Assembly: GCF_009177065.1 (NCBI RefSeq)
Contig: NZ_WEZF01000007.1
Coordinates: forward strand, 62,001 to 126,000
Reading direction: 5' to 3'
From: Tautonia marina
GTDB lineage: Bacteria > Planctomycetota > Planctomycetia > Isosphaerales > Isosphaeraceae
Length of the DNA stretch: 64,000 nt
Positions 26,629 to 35,056 of this stretch are shown here, piece by piece. The position numbers and the translations under genes were made by a program. The notes beneath the pieces were generated by a model. That model had not been told where the DNA came from. It saw only the letters and a list, made by a program, of their open reading frames with translations, and searched no databases. How positions within the stretch are numbered: position 1 is the first letter of the stretch; each line of letters starts with the position of its first letter.

Positions 26629-27130
26629 GGTGCCTCTCCAAAGTCTCAATTGATGCCGGGCGAAGGAAACTGCTGCCGACCCTGATGAGCGCCGTCGGAT
26701 CGGCAAACCTCCTCGTTAGTTTATCTCCGATTCCGGAGTCGTGACGAGTGTCTCTTTTCCTTCAACCGCTCTCTTGCGTCCCGATTTCTGACTCACCACG
26801 CGCGGAACCGCCTTGGCAAGAGCAGAAACGCCGGTTTGCGATCTCTCTAATTACCCTATCCTGCGCCGGTTGTTGGTGCAACGATGTACGCAACTCCTGA
26901 CAGAAAAAGGCTGGATTCGGAGCGTTCGAAGGCCCAGAGGGTGCGGGGCACCTGGGCCGATCCCGCTTCGACAAAGACATGCGGGAGCAATGCCAGGGTT
27001 GCCGGATTGCCTCGATTGGAACCAGAGACGGGACGCCCCCGTTGCCGACGGCATGACCACGGCGTTACAGTGCGCTGGTGGGTCGCTTGCCGACCAAACC
27101 TCTCGACCCTCCATCAAGGGGGAGACTCCG
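26629..27130. other. divergent intergenic region
   Basis: About 500 bases between the divergent exported protein and the first cytochrome gene. Open frames here, including one that runs into the cytochrome gene, lack a signal or domain. An AT-richer patch at 26705-26760 is a possible minus-strand promoter; no clear consensus. Confidence 0.4.
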
Positions 27131-27595
27131 ATGAAGATGTGGATGATTCGAGCCCTCGGGGCGAGCCTCGCCCTGGCCGTCGTGGTGCTGGCAGGTTCCG
27201 CCGTGGAAGGCCGAGTCTTCGGTCCGATTTCCCCTGAACCGGCGGCGATCGCGACCGTTGACGCAGACCCGGATGCGCAGGACAAGCGAGCCGAACTGAT
27301 GGCGTTGAAGCTGGATTACGCCAAGAACGTGCTCGAAGGCCTGACGCTCGAAAAGATGGATCAGGTCGCCAAGAACGCCCAGGAGTTGAAGCTCCTCAGC
27401 GCCGCGGCCGAGTGGGAACCGGTCACCGTGCCCGGCCCCTTGTATCTGGTCTACACCCGAGAGTTCCAGCGGATCGCCGACTCCCTGGCCGAGAACGCCA
27501 AGGACAAGAACCTCGACGCCGCCACGCTCGCTTATGTGCAGTTAACCATGAATTGTGTCGAGTGTCACAAGTACGTTCGATCGACGGATCGCTGA
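27131..27595 (+). CDS. cytochrome c'-like exported protein, copy 1
   Basis: 154 residues. The signal peptide ends after VVLAGSAVEG. The mature protein is helical and finishes with the heme-binding motif CVECH (NCVECHKYVR) near the C-terminus, as in class II c-type cytochromes. It could carry electrons or sense gas in the periplasm. GGGGGAGA lies upstream of the ATG. It is followed by a second copy in tandem. Confidence 0.75.
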   Translation: MKMWMIRALGASLALAVVVLAGSAVEGRVFGPISPEPAAIATVDADPDAQDKRAELMALKLDYAKNVLEGLTLEKMDQVAKNAQELKLLSAAAEWEPVTVPGPLYLVYTREFQRIADSLAENAKDKNLDAATLAYVQLTMNCVECHKYVRSTDR

Positions 27596-27676
27596 TCGGC
27601 CCCGTGTCCGCTCGGCTCGTGTCGGCTCGAATCGCCGTCGGACCCATTCGGTGAAGGTGTGGGAGACTTCTCCGTC

Positions 27677-28144
27677 ATGGCGACTGCCCCTGTTGCGGCT
27701 CAATGGCGATTCGGGCTGATGATCGTCCTTGGACTCTCGGCGTTGCTGGCGGCCGCTTCGCTGGCGTCATCTCAACCCAAGGTGGCCGACGAGCCGTCGC
27801 AAGCGGAGAAGCCACTCGACGATCGAGCGGTCTTGATGCGCCGCAAGCTCGACCACAGCCAGCGCATCCTCGGCGGTCTGGCCGAGGGCCGCTTCGGCTC
27901 CGTGGCCCGGTCGGCCCGATCGCTTCAAGAAATCAGCGAGGTGGCGGCCTTCTACAACCTGCCGACCGACGACTACCAACGCTTCAGCAACGAATTCCGC
28001 CGGATCACGCAAACCCTTGCCGAGCGAGCCGAGGCCAACGACCTGGACGGCGCCACGCTGGCCAATGTGCAACTGATCATGAATTGTGTCGAGTGCCACA
28101 AGTACGTCCGGATTCAGATGAATCCCCCCGCCCCTCCTCGATGA
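27677..28144 (+). CDS. cytochrome c'-like exported protein, copy 2
   Basis: About 155 residues from the ATG at 27677; an in-frame GTG at 27659 is the alternative. A hydrophobic N-terminus (RFGLMIVLGLSALLAAASLA) is followed by a helical domain ending NCVECHKYVR, the same motif as copy 1, with near-identical DNA around the CXXCH. The two are a tandem duplication, likely expressed together. Confidence 0.75.
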   Translation: MATAPVAAQWRFGLMIVLGLSALLAAASLASSQPKVADEPSQAEKPLDDRAVLMRRKLDHSQRILGGLAEGRFGSVARSARSLQEISEVAAFYNLPTDDYQRFSNEFRRITQTLAERAEANDLDGATLANVQLIMNCVECHKYVRIQMNPPAPPR

Positions 28145-28183
28145 GGCGAGAATCACCGACGAGCGGCCCCGTCCTCGACATCG

Positions 28184-28429
28184 TCAATGTCCGTGGCCGT
28201 GGTGACGTACTTCCGATGCCTTCGAAATCGACTGGCGCAGGAAGCCGAAGAACGACCCGCCCGTAAACATGCCCAGAACGTACACGGCCAGCATCACCAG
28301 GAACAAGGGGGCCGAAAACTGAACCTGGGTCATCGGGAAGTTCACCTGCACCGCCTCTCGGTTCACCACCGCGAAGGCAATGAAGGCGGCCACCAGCACG
28401 ATCAGCAGGATCAGGTAGACGTATCGCAT
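28184..28429 (-). CDS. LapA-family (DUF1049-like) small membrane protein
   Basis: 81 residues with two hydrophobic segments (LILLIVLVAAFIAFAVVN and FLVMLAVYVLGMFTGGSFFG) and a His-rich end (HHGHGH). It fits the LapA/DUF1049 pattern of two-helix membrane proteins linked to lipopolysaccharide assembly in other bacteria. That link here is inference. It converges with the cytochrome genes and stands alone. Confidence 0.75.
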   Translation of the reverse strand: MRYVYLILLIVLVAAFIAFAVVNREAVQVNFPMTQVQFSAPLFLVMLAVYVLGMFTGGSFFGFLRQSISKASEVRHHGHGH

Positions 28430-28563
28430 CGAATTCTCCGCGCCGAAGCAAAGCGAGGGCGATTGATCCTCGGACCCACCAACTTCAGTCTACCCGATTG
28501 TTCGTGGCCGCGATGCCCGCCGGAGATCCGGGAAGACCCGGTCGGGTCCGGCGGGCCGGCCGG

Positions 28564-29772
28564 TTACTCGGGAACCACGGCGATCATATCGACCGTGATG
28601 GATCGACGGGCCAGCCCGACTCCCGGAACCTGGGCCTTCGAAGCCGCCGGAGGCCGCTTCGGGTCGTAATAGTTCGGCCGAAGGTCGTTCAGCGCCTGGC
28701 TCGAATCGTTGGCGGAGACGTAATAGGTGGCCTTGGCCAGGTGGTTCAGATCGCTGCCCGATGCGCCGAGCACGGCAATCATCTGGTCGAAGATCCCTTC
28801 GACCTGAGCGGCCCCCGATTCTCCCTCGGGACCGAAGAGGCCGGAGAGAAACACCAGGTCCCCCCGGTTCACCCGAGCCACCCGGCTATAGACTGGCGAG
28901 GCGGGCAGCGCAGGGGTTGCCAGGTAGTCGATCACCTGGTCGCTGCCCGGTTTGGGAGCGGTGGCGACCAGCTCAATCTCGATCGGTAAGGTGCTTTCCC
29001 ACTCGACCAGGACCAACGGGGGCGTCTCCTTCCCCTGGAAGAAGGCCGCGACCTCCCGTTCCACGACCTCGGCCGATTCCGGGGGCAGGTAGAACGCCTT
29101 CAGTTGCACAACCTGATCAGTGCCGAGCCCGAGGTGATCGAGCGTCTCGGCCAGGCTGTCGAGCGTCTTGCGGGTGGCGGTGGCGAGGTCGTCGGCCGGC
29201 TCAGCCTGGCCGGCGATGAAGACCCGGGGCCCACTCGGCAAGACGGCCAGTGGCGCCCCGGCGATCTGCCCGGTCGCCTGCCCTTGCGGCACCTCGGGCC
29301 AGGCGACCTGTCCTGCTGAAGGCTGGGCGTCGGTCGTCGCCACGGCATCGACGGCGATCCAGGCCCCGGATCGGGGTAAAGTCCCTTCCACCACGGTCAA
29401 GGCCGGCGGGTCGTGGTCGGCAAGCCGCTCGGCCAGATGCGTCTTGAGCAGAGGGAGCAAGTCGGCGTTCGCCAGAACGACATGGAGCCGAACGGCCCGA
29501 TCGAGGCCCGAGCCGCCTGCCTGGAGCATCGCGTCGAGCCGATCGAGGACTTCACCCACCACCTGATCGGGTGTGGTTTCCTGGTCAGGCGATTCCGGTC
29601 CGACCACCTGCGTCGAATACACCAATGCGGTCTCGGCGGGCACCACCACCGCCGCAGAGGTGCCCTGCTCGGGGTCGGGTTGGACGAACCGCACGGTCGG
29701 TTGCGAGGCGGTTGCGAACGAGCCGATCGCCAGGGCAATCGTTGCACATACAGGAAGGATGCCGGGACGCAT
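28564..29772 (-). CDS. exported protein with three RidA-like domains
   Basis: 402 residues. The signal peptide ends near ATASQ. Three stretches each show the RidA/YjgF-like pattern of a long helix then an edge strand: about 45-150 (VVGEVLDRLDAMLQAGG), 175-285 (TRKTLDSLAETLDHLGLG) and 300-402 (IFDQMIAVLGASGSDLNHLAKATYYVS). RidA proteins are trimers that destroy reactive imines. One chain with three copies may fold as a trimer by itself. The catalytic Arg cannot be placed with certainty in each copy. It is exported, unlike ordinary RidA. Confidence 0.75.
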   Translation of the reverse strand: MRPGILPVCATIALAIGSFATASQPTVRFVQPDPEQGTSAAVVVPAETALVYSTQVVGPESPDQETTPDQVVGEVLDRLDAMLQAGGSGLDRAVRLHVVLANADLLPLLKTHLAERLADHDPPALTVVEGTLPRSGAWIAVDAVATTDAQPSAGQVAWPEVPQGQATGQIAGAPLAVLPSGPRVFIAGQAEPADDLATATRKTLDSLAETLDHLGLGTDQVVQLKAFYLPPESAEVVEREVAAFFQGKETPPLVLVEWESTLPIEIELVATAPKPGSDQVIDYLATPALPASPVYSRVARVNRGDLVFLSGLFGPEGESGAAQVEGIFDQMIAVLGASGSDLNHLAKATYYVSANDSSQALNDLRPNYYDPKRPPAASKAQVPGVGLARRSITVDMIAVVPE

Positions 29773-29918
29773 GGGAGAAGGGCCTCCGCCAGGGGCACGG
29801 GGTCAGCATGATTCGGGGTCGAGGCAACGCTCGCCGTCGGAATGGAACGCGAGCATAGGGGGTCGATCCCATCGGAGCAAGCCTCGGGACTCCTCCTCGC
29901 GAGCGGCCCCGGAACCAA

Positions 29919-30821
29919 TCACGCGACGACACGTTCCCCTTCCCGGCTCGTCAGATCACGATACAACTCGCTCAGGCGACGAGTCATCGGGCCAGGCTGA
30001 CCGTTGCCGATGGTCCGGCCATCGACCTGAACGACCGGGGCAAGCTCTCCCATCGTGCCCGTGCAGAAGACCTCGTCCGCGCGGTAGATGTCAGTCAGCG
30101 AGAGGTCGCCGATCTCGAACGGAATCTCGTGCGAGCGGCACAGGTCGATGACGGTTGATCGGGTAATCCCTTCGGGACAGGCGTTGGTGGTCCCGGTCCG
30201 CACCACTCCCTCGGAAACGAGAAAGACGTGGGTTGCGTTCGTTTCGGCCACGAAGCCGCGAGGGTCGAGCATCAAGGCGTCGTCGGCCCCGGCGGCGTTG
30301 GCCTGAATCTTGGCAAGAATCGAATTGATGAGGTTGCAGTGGTGGATCTTCGGGTCGAGTACGTCGGGGCCGGGGCGTCGGATCGTGCTGGTGACCAGGG
30401 TGATCCCGCTGAAATCGTAGACCGGCGCCTTGTGCTCGGCCAGAACAATCAGGGTCGGCCCCGCGGTGTTCAGCCTCGGGTCCATGCCCGAGGTGTACTT
30501 GACTCCTCGGGTCAATGTGAGCCGAACATGAACACCATCACGCATCTGATTCGCCTCAAGCGTGCGGCGAATCTCGGTCGTGATGGTCTCGAAGTTCGGG
30601 ATCTCCGCAAACGCCAGGGCCAGGGCCGAGCTGCGAAGGCGTTCCAGGTGCTCGGTCAGCTTGAAAATGCGGCCGTCGTAGACCCGCAACCCCTCCCAGA
30701 CGGCGTCTCCCCCCTGCACCGCCGAATCGAACGGGCTAATTCCCGCCTCGTTCCGGTGGAGCAGGCGGCCGTTGATATTGATAAGCAGGTCGCTATTTCG
30801 AGAATCAAAGGTTTGAAGCAT
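29919..30821 (-). CDS. class IV aminotransferase (branched-chain or D-amino acid type)
   Basis: 300 residues. PLP-dependent fold-type IV enzyme. GGDAVWEGLRVYDG begins the domain, the PLP Lys is K158 in LDPKIHHCNLI, and FVAETNATHVFLV and GTMGELAPV are typical of the family. The spacing suits branched-chain or D-amino acid aminotransferases, but the sequence does not settle which. It is followed upstream on the same strand by a sulfotransferase-like gene 57 bases away. Confidence 0.85.
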   Translation of the reverse strand: MLQTFDSRNSDLLININGRLLHRNEAGISPFDSAVQGGDAVWEGLRVYDGRIFKLTEHLERLRSSALALAFAEIPNFETITTEIRRTLEANQMRDGVHVRLTLTRGVKYTSGMDPRLNTAGPTLIVLAEHKAPVYDFSGITLVTSTIRRPGPDVLDPKIHHCNLINSILAKIQANAAGADDALMLDPRGFVAETNATHVFLVSEGVVRTGTTNACPEGITRSTVIDLCRSHEIPFEIGDLSLTDIYRADEVFCTGTMGELAPVVQVDGRTIGNGQPGPMTRRLSELYRDLTSREGERVVA

Positions 30822-30878
30822 GGCGGAGTGTGGCTGGAGGGAGTGAAGAGGCGGCGCAACGACAGGAGCAAGAACCGC

Positions 30879-31628
30879 TTAAACAGTGATGACATGATGG
30901 TGCAGTTTTACGTAGCACGCCTCCGCACCGTCGAGCACTTCGGAAAGCGACTCGGGCACCGTGTCGGGCTTGGGCCGATACGGGTGAAATCCGGTTGAGC
31001 GTTCGACGTTCTCGTACCAGTATTTGGCCCAGATGCCGTCGGTCTCTCGGGGGCCAGCAGGCCAGCTCAGCATGGCCTCGTCGAAGGGGACGTCGAGCGC
31101 CTCGCAGAGGGCCGAAAGAACGCCACGAGGGTTCTCGAGGACGTCCTTTGCATCAATGACCGGCGGCGTTCGCCCGGTCGTTGTCTGAACACGTTCGAAG
31201 ATCTCGACCTGTTGCGGTAACCCCGTGTCTTCCAGACGAGGCTCGTGCAAGACCTTCGCCAGCGAGGTGAGCATCTCGCGGGGATCTCGAATCAGGAACG
31301 CATGCGTTAAGTGGTCGAGCCAGCCTCGGTCGATCGAGGGCAGCAGGTGGTGCGCCATGTGCTTCTGGTACGAGATCGCTTTGCCTCCCGGCACTGGGCC
31401 GATCAACTCGGCTACCACCGCCCGCCAGTCCGGGTTGTGATGAGTGATCACCTCAAGCGCTCCCGGATGGTCGAGCTTCGTGTCGCGAAGGTAATGGGCA
31501 TACAGCGGCTCGTCGCAGACCACGGTGTCGGCCCGGTTGCCCCACGATCGCATCATCGCCGTCGAGATGTTGCGGGGGCCAGACCACATGGCAATGCGGA
31601 TCGGAGCTTCAGGAGTTGGCATGGGCAT
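30879..31628 (-). CDS. sulfotransferase-like protein
   Basis: 249 residues. It begins RIAMWSGPRNISTAMMRSWGNRADT, a 5'-phosphosulfate-binding loop of the sulfotransferase family, with RDPREMLTSLAKV as the 3' phosphate-binding motif. The acceptor is unknown. It precedes the class IV aminotransferase in one operon, so a joint pathway on an amino acid or keto acid is possible. Confidence 0.78.
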   Translation of the reverse strand: MPMPTPEAPIRIAMWSGPRNISTAMMRSWGNRADTVVCDEPLYAHYLRDTKLDHPGALEVITHHNPDWRAVVAELIGPVPGGKAISYQKHMAHHLLPSIDRGWLDHLTHAFLIRDPREMLTSLAKVLHEPRLEDTGLPQQVEIFERVQTTTGRTPPVIDAKDVLENPRGVLSALCEALDVPFDEAMLSWPAGPRETDGIWAKYWYENVERSTGFHPYRPKPDTVPESLSEVLDGAEACYVKLHHHVITV

Positions 31629-31666
31629 GATTCAAGACATTCAGGATTTTTGGTAATTTTCGTGCG

Positions 31667-32647
31667 TTATACGCTTTCGCGCGGAGAAATGAGCATCCGG
31701 AAAATTCGCGCCAGCGCGTTTTCCCTCGTCACTGATTTAGCCGGCTGCGGGGGGAAGCGGGAGAAGAGCCAGTGAAGCAGGTCAGGGGCATTGGCGAGCC
31801 CTTCGATTGGCTCGTCGATGCCAAGAAAGCCCGTCCCGATCGCCACCGCGTCAAGGTCGGCACCAAGCAGCCCGGCGGCTTCGTCCAGGGCATTGCCGAA
31901 CGACTCGGCGGTTGGGAATAACGCCCGGGCAGGAGAGAGGCCAATGACCCCGCCGAGTGCCCGGACCCGCTGAGCATCTTCGGGTCGCAGTCCGCCCATC
32001 ACTCCGCCGAGGCTGACGATCGGGACAACATTACCCTGCTCCCCAGCCTCCACCAGGCCGAGGACCTCGCCGGCTGCGGTCAGGGGAAGCCCGGCGAGGT
32101 CGAGCAGAAGCGGTCGGCCGGAGGAAGCGGAGGCGATGGTGGCAATCGCCGAGCGTTCGGGGTCGGTCAGGCCGCGATCGCGTGCGGGATCAATCGGACA
32201 ATCGACGAGCCCGGCCAGGCGCATCGCTCGGACACCACGATCGATCAGGGCAGCCAGACGGTCGCGGGCGTCGTCGGTGTGCAACAGGGTGGCGAGCCCT
32301 CGAAGCCCGACCACCGCCCAGGTCATCGTGTCGTCCGGTTCGCTCGTGAAGCGGTTGAGGTCGGCAGGGTCCGCGAGAATCCGGCCGGAGAACTCGGCCT
32401 CGACCCCGGCGAACAGGCGGGAGACCTCGCCCCAGGGGTCGGGCCGATCGCCGGGCGCGGGGCCGATCCAGACGATCGCGGCCAGGGTGGTCGAGAGGTA
32501 GCCATCAACCTGCCCGAGCCGCGCTCGGACGCCGGGATAGTCCGCCGCGTCGATCGCGGTCGACTCCTCGGCGTACTGGAGCGGCCACTCGACGGCCAGG
32601 TCGATCAGGCGAGACGGGGCAGAAGATGCTGAAGCTGCGGTCGTCAT
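31667..32647 (-). CDS. degenerate M19 dipeptidase-like protein
   Basis: 326 residues. The overall pattern follows membrane dipeptidases of family M19: VDGYLSTTLAAIVW, IDRGVRAMRLAGL, RPLLLDLAGL, LGGVIGLSPA, DAVAIGTGFLG and NALARIF lie in the family order. The zinc ligands are gone: no HxD at the start, no His in the middle strands, and GSDFDG is GTGFLG. It is therefore probably inactive, or binds a ligand only. It overlaps the next upstream gene (ATGA). Confidence 0.65.
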   Translation of the reverse strand: MTTAASASSAPSRLIDLAVEWPLQYAEESTAIDAADYPGVRARLGQVDGYLSTTLAAIVWIGPAPGDRPDPWGEVSRLFAGVEAEFSGRILADPADLNRFTSEPDDTMTWAVVGLRGLATLLHTDDARDRLAALIDRGVRAMRLAGLVDCPIDPARDRGLTDPERSAIATIASASSGRPLLLDLAGLPLTAAGEVLGLVEAGEQGNVVPIVSLGGVMGGLRPEDAQRVRALGGVIGLSPARALFPTAESFGNALDEAAGLLGADLDAVAIGTGFLGIDEPIEGLANAPDLLHWLFSRFPPQPAKSVTRENALARIFRMLISPRESV

Positions 32648-34161
32648 GAGGGGTCCTCCGTCACGACCAGGGGCGTGGCGGTGGGTTCAGCCGGCAATTG
32701 ATCAAGGAATCGGCGGATCGGGTCACGGAGCCCCTCCCACCGAAGACGGTCGCGGAGTGCCTCCCCCTCGGTCCAACCCAGGACGACCACGGGAGGCGTT
32801 TCGATCAGCGCCTCCCGGATCGCCGGGTCGATCCAGGGGAGTCGGCCCGGCCAGGTGGCGAGGACCCGAGACGGGCCCTCGGCCGCATCGGTCCACTGGC
32901 TTCGAAGGGTCGAACCGGCCGATTGCTCCGGATCGGCCAGCGCGACGAGGCTGGCGGTGAACGCCTCGGCCCCCCACCCGATCAGCACGGAATTCCCGAC
33001 ACGAGCGGTCTTGAGCGGTCGGTCCTCCATCCATCGGACACTGGCCAGTCCCTCGACAATGCGGGTCACGACACGGTCACGAACTTGCTCGGCAGCCTGG
33101 TCGCTGGTGGCATGGAGGGCAAGCAGGCCGCCATCAGGGAATCCGGCCTCGTTCAGTGACACCCAGGCGGTCACCCCGGTGAGGTTCGGCCAAAAATCCA
33201 GCTCAAGCCGGATGCCTCGGATCAGGGCGAGCAGGCCCAGCCGCTGCCGGAAGGCCACCGCTTCGCCCCGGGTCGGGTCGGCCTGCTCGACCCGATCGAC
33301 CACCTGCAGCAACCCGGCCCAGGCATCTGCGCCGGGGCCGATTGCCAGCGAAACGGCCATCGCGGCCTGCTCATTTGGGACGACGTCCAGCCAGCTCGGA
33401 TCGATGGCTCCCCAGCCCGGTCGGGTTGCGAGCGGATGGGTGGGGCCTTCGACAACGACCTCCAGGCAATCACCGACGAGAGCCGCGCGGGCCTCGATCG
33501 ACTCGTAACCGAGGCCGAGGACGGCCGCGGCGATCTGACGGCCCGGCACCCATTCCGAAGCGGCCAGGGCCTTGGGATCGACCCGAACGATCCAGCCCGA
33601 GTCGATTCCCGGATCGTCCCCTTGGTTCCCATTGAGCCGTTCCATGGCCAATCGCAACGCCGGGCGGTCGGAGGCGAGAATGACCGGCGCTCCCGGCTCG
33701 GTTGAGGCGACCAAAGGAGCCCCGTTCGGGCCGATCCGATCGACCGCGAAGGGGCCTTCAGATGCCTCGCGGCGGCCGTCGGTCAGGACCAGAGCGGTGG
33801 CCAGGGCGGTGATCGTGCCGTCATCCTTCGGGACGACGGCGGCCCAGTGGGGCTGGCCTCCGGAGTCGAGGTCGAGCAAGAACCGGGTGCCGTCGAAGGT
33901 CGCCAGCTCCTGTGCCATCAGGGGGTTTAGGGCGGTGAGGAGGGCTTCGAGCGTCTTGCCGAGCGATCGCTCCTCGCCCGGTGGGGCCGATTGCTTCCAG
34001 TCGGCCAGGGCGGCGGCCGGGTGGGGCCAGGCGGTCCCCTCGAACAGGGAAAGGAGGGCGAAGACCTGGGCATCGGGCCGGATCGCCCGGATCTCAATCG
34101 CCGGGGAGGGTTCTCCGGCTCGGGCCGGGAGGACCATCGGGAGGAGCCAGAGCAGGAGCAT
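32644..34161 (-). CDS. exported hypothetical protein
   Basis: 505 residues from ATG 34161, which begins a signal peptide (MLLLWLLPMVLPARAGEPS); longer forms upstream lack a signal and start codon support. The mature part has long beta/alpha stretches (LLDLDSGGQPHWAAVVPKDD; TAWVSLNEAGFPDGGLLALHA) similar in style to DUF3352-type or other large exported planctomycete proteins, but no domain is certain. It overlaps and is co-transcribed with the degenerate M19 gene. Confidence 0.7.
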   Translation of the reverse strand: MLLLWLLPMVLPARAGEPSPAIEIRAIRPDAQVFALLSLFEGTAWPHPAAALADWKQSAPPGEERSLGKTLEALLTALNPLMAQELATFDGTRFLLDLDSGGQPHWAAVVPKDDGTITALATALVLTDGRREASEGPFAVDRIGPNGAPLVASTEPGAPVILASDRPALRLAMERLNGNQGDDPGIDSGWIVRVDPKALAASEWVPGRQIAAAVLGLGYESIEARAALVGDCLEVVVEGPTHPLATRPGWGAIDPSWLDVVPNEQAAMAVSLAIGPGADAWAGLLQVVDRVEQADPTRGEAVAFRQRLGLLALIRGIRLELDFWPNLTGVTAWVSLNEAGFPDGGLLALHATSDQAAEQVRDRVVTRIVEGLASVRWMEDRPLKTARVGNSVLIGWGAEAFTASLVALADPEQSAGSTLRSQWTDAAEGPSRVLATWPGRLPWIDPAIREALIETPPVVVLGWTEGEALRDRLRWEGLRDPIRRFLDQLPAEPTATPLVVTEDPS

Positions 34162-34279
34162 CAGCCCGGCTCGGAGGGGCGCTTGCCCAAGGCCGGGTCG
34201 GCGGGTTAGGCTGAGGGCCGATCGGGCCCCCCGAGAGCGTTCTCGGTCCCGAAACCGCAGTCTCAGGCAGGAGGTCCCC

Positions 34280-34603
34280 ATGCCGACCGTGACCGTTGAA
34301 GGTGTCGGAGCGTTCGAGGTGGAAGCGGGCAAGAAGCTGGTGCTGGCGATCGAGGACGCCGGCATCGACATCCTCCACCGTTGCGGCGGCCAGGCCAAGT
34401 GCACGACCTGTCGCGTCGAGGTGCTGGAAGGAGATGCCCCGGCGATGGAGGAGGCCGAACGGGATCGGCTGGCCCTCGAATCGAGCTTCCCGCCGAACAC
34501 CCGGCTCTCATGCCAGGTGCGCGTGACGGGAGACCTGAGCGTCCGCGTCGCCGCGCGGGCCTCGACCACCGGCAAGGAGCCCGGCCCCCGCCCGGCCGAC
34601 TGA
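34280..34603 (+). CDS. 2Fe-2S ferredoxin
   Basis: 107 residues. A plant/adrenodoxin-type fold with the cluster Cys in RCGGQAKCTTCRVEV (C-x5-C-x2-C) and the fourth in TRLSCQVRV. It transfers electrons to a partner that is not encoded nearby. GCAGGAGG is just upstream of the ATG. It stands between divergent and convergent unrelated genes. Confidence 0.9.
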   Translation: MPTVTVEGVGAFEVEAGKKLVLAIEDAGIDILHRCGGQAKCTTCRVEVLEGDAPAMEEAERDRLALESSFPPNTRLSCQVRVTGDLSVRVAARASTTGKEPGPRPAD

Positions 34604-34758
34604 TCCGACGGCTTCCTGTCACGATCGGCCGACGACTGCCGTTGCGGTCCCTGGCTGAAGTTCATTACAATCACTCTCTTTGCCGATTTGATCGATCGCG
34701 CAGCAGTTCCGAACGTGTGCAAAGGACCGACCGGCCCAGACCGGCGGGAGAAGGACCC

Positions 34759-34938
34759 ATGGCGAAGAAATCGGCCGGTCGTGAGCACGTCTGGCTCCAG
34801 TGCTCCGAGACCGGCGAACTGAACTACCGCGTCTCCGTCAACACCAAGGGCGGAATTCCGGAAGGGCTTCAGGGGGGCTTGAAGAAGTATTGCCCGAAGC
34901 TCAGGCGTCATACGCTCCACAAGATCAAGCGGAAGTAA
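34759..34938 (+). CDS. rpmG: 50S ribosomal protein L33
   Basis: 59 residues. Part of the large ribosomal subunit. The C-terminal GGLKKYCPKLRRHTLHKIKRK is the family signature. Only two of the four zinc-ribbon Cys remain (C15 and C45), so it is a form that probably no longer binds zinc. GAGAAGGA precedes the ATG. A strong hairpin terminator follows. Confidence 0.9.
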   Translation: MAKKSAGREHVWLQCSETGELNYRVSVNTKGGIPEGLQGGLKKYCPKLRRHTLHKIKRK

Positions 34939-34996
34939 TTCGAGCGGAGTTCCGAGGGGACCGTCGTTGCGGCCCCCTGGATGGCTCGCTCAACGG

Positions 34997-35038
34997 CGAG
35001 GCACGGGAAGCCCCCCGAGGGGGGAGGCCCGTGCCTCG
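34997..35038. terminator. bidirectional hairpin terminator
   Basis: Long stem: CGAGGCACGGG (34997-35007) pairs with CCCGTGCCTCG (35028-35038), enclosing a second GC-rich CCCCCC/GGGGGG stem. It lies between convergent rpmG and the prolyl oligopeptidase gene, and could serve both. Confidence 0.7.
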
Positions 35039-35056
35039 CGTGCGTTTGGGGGTCGA

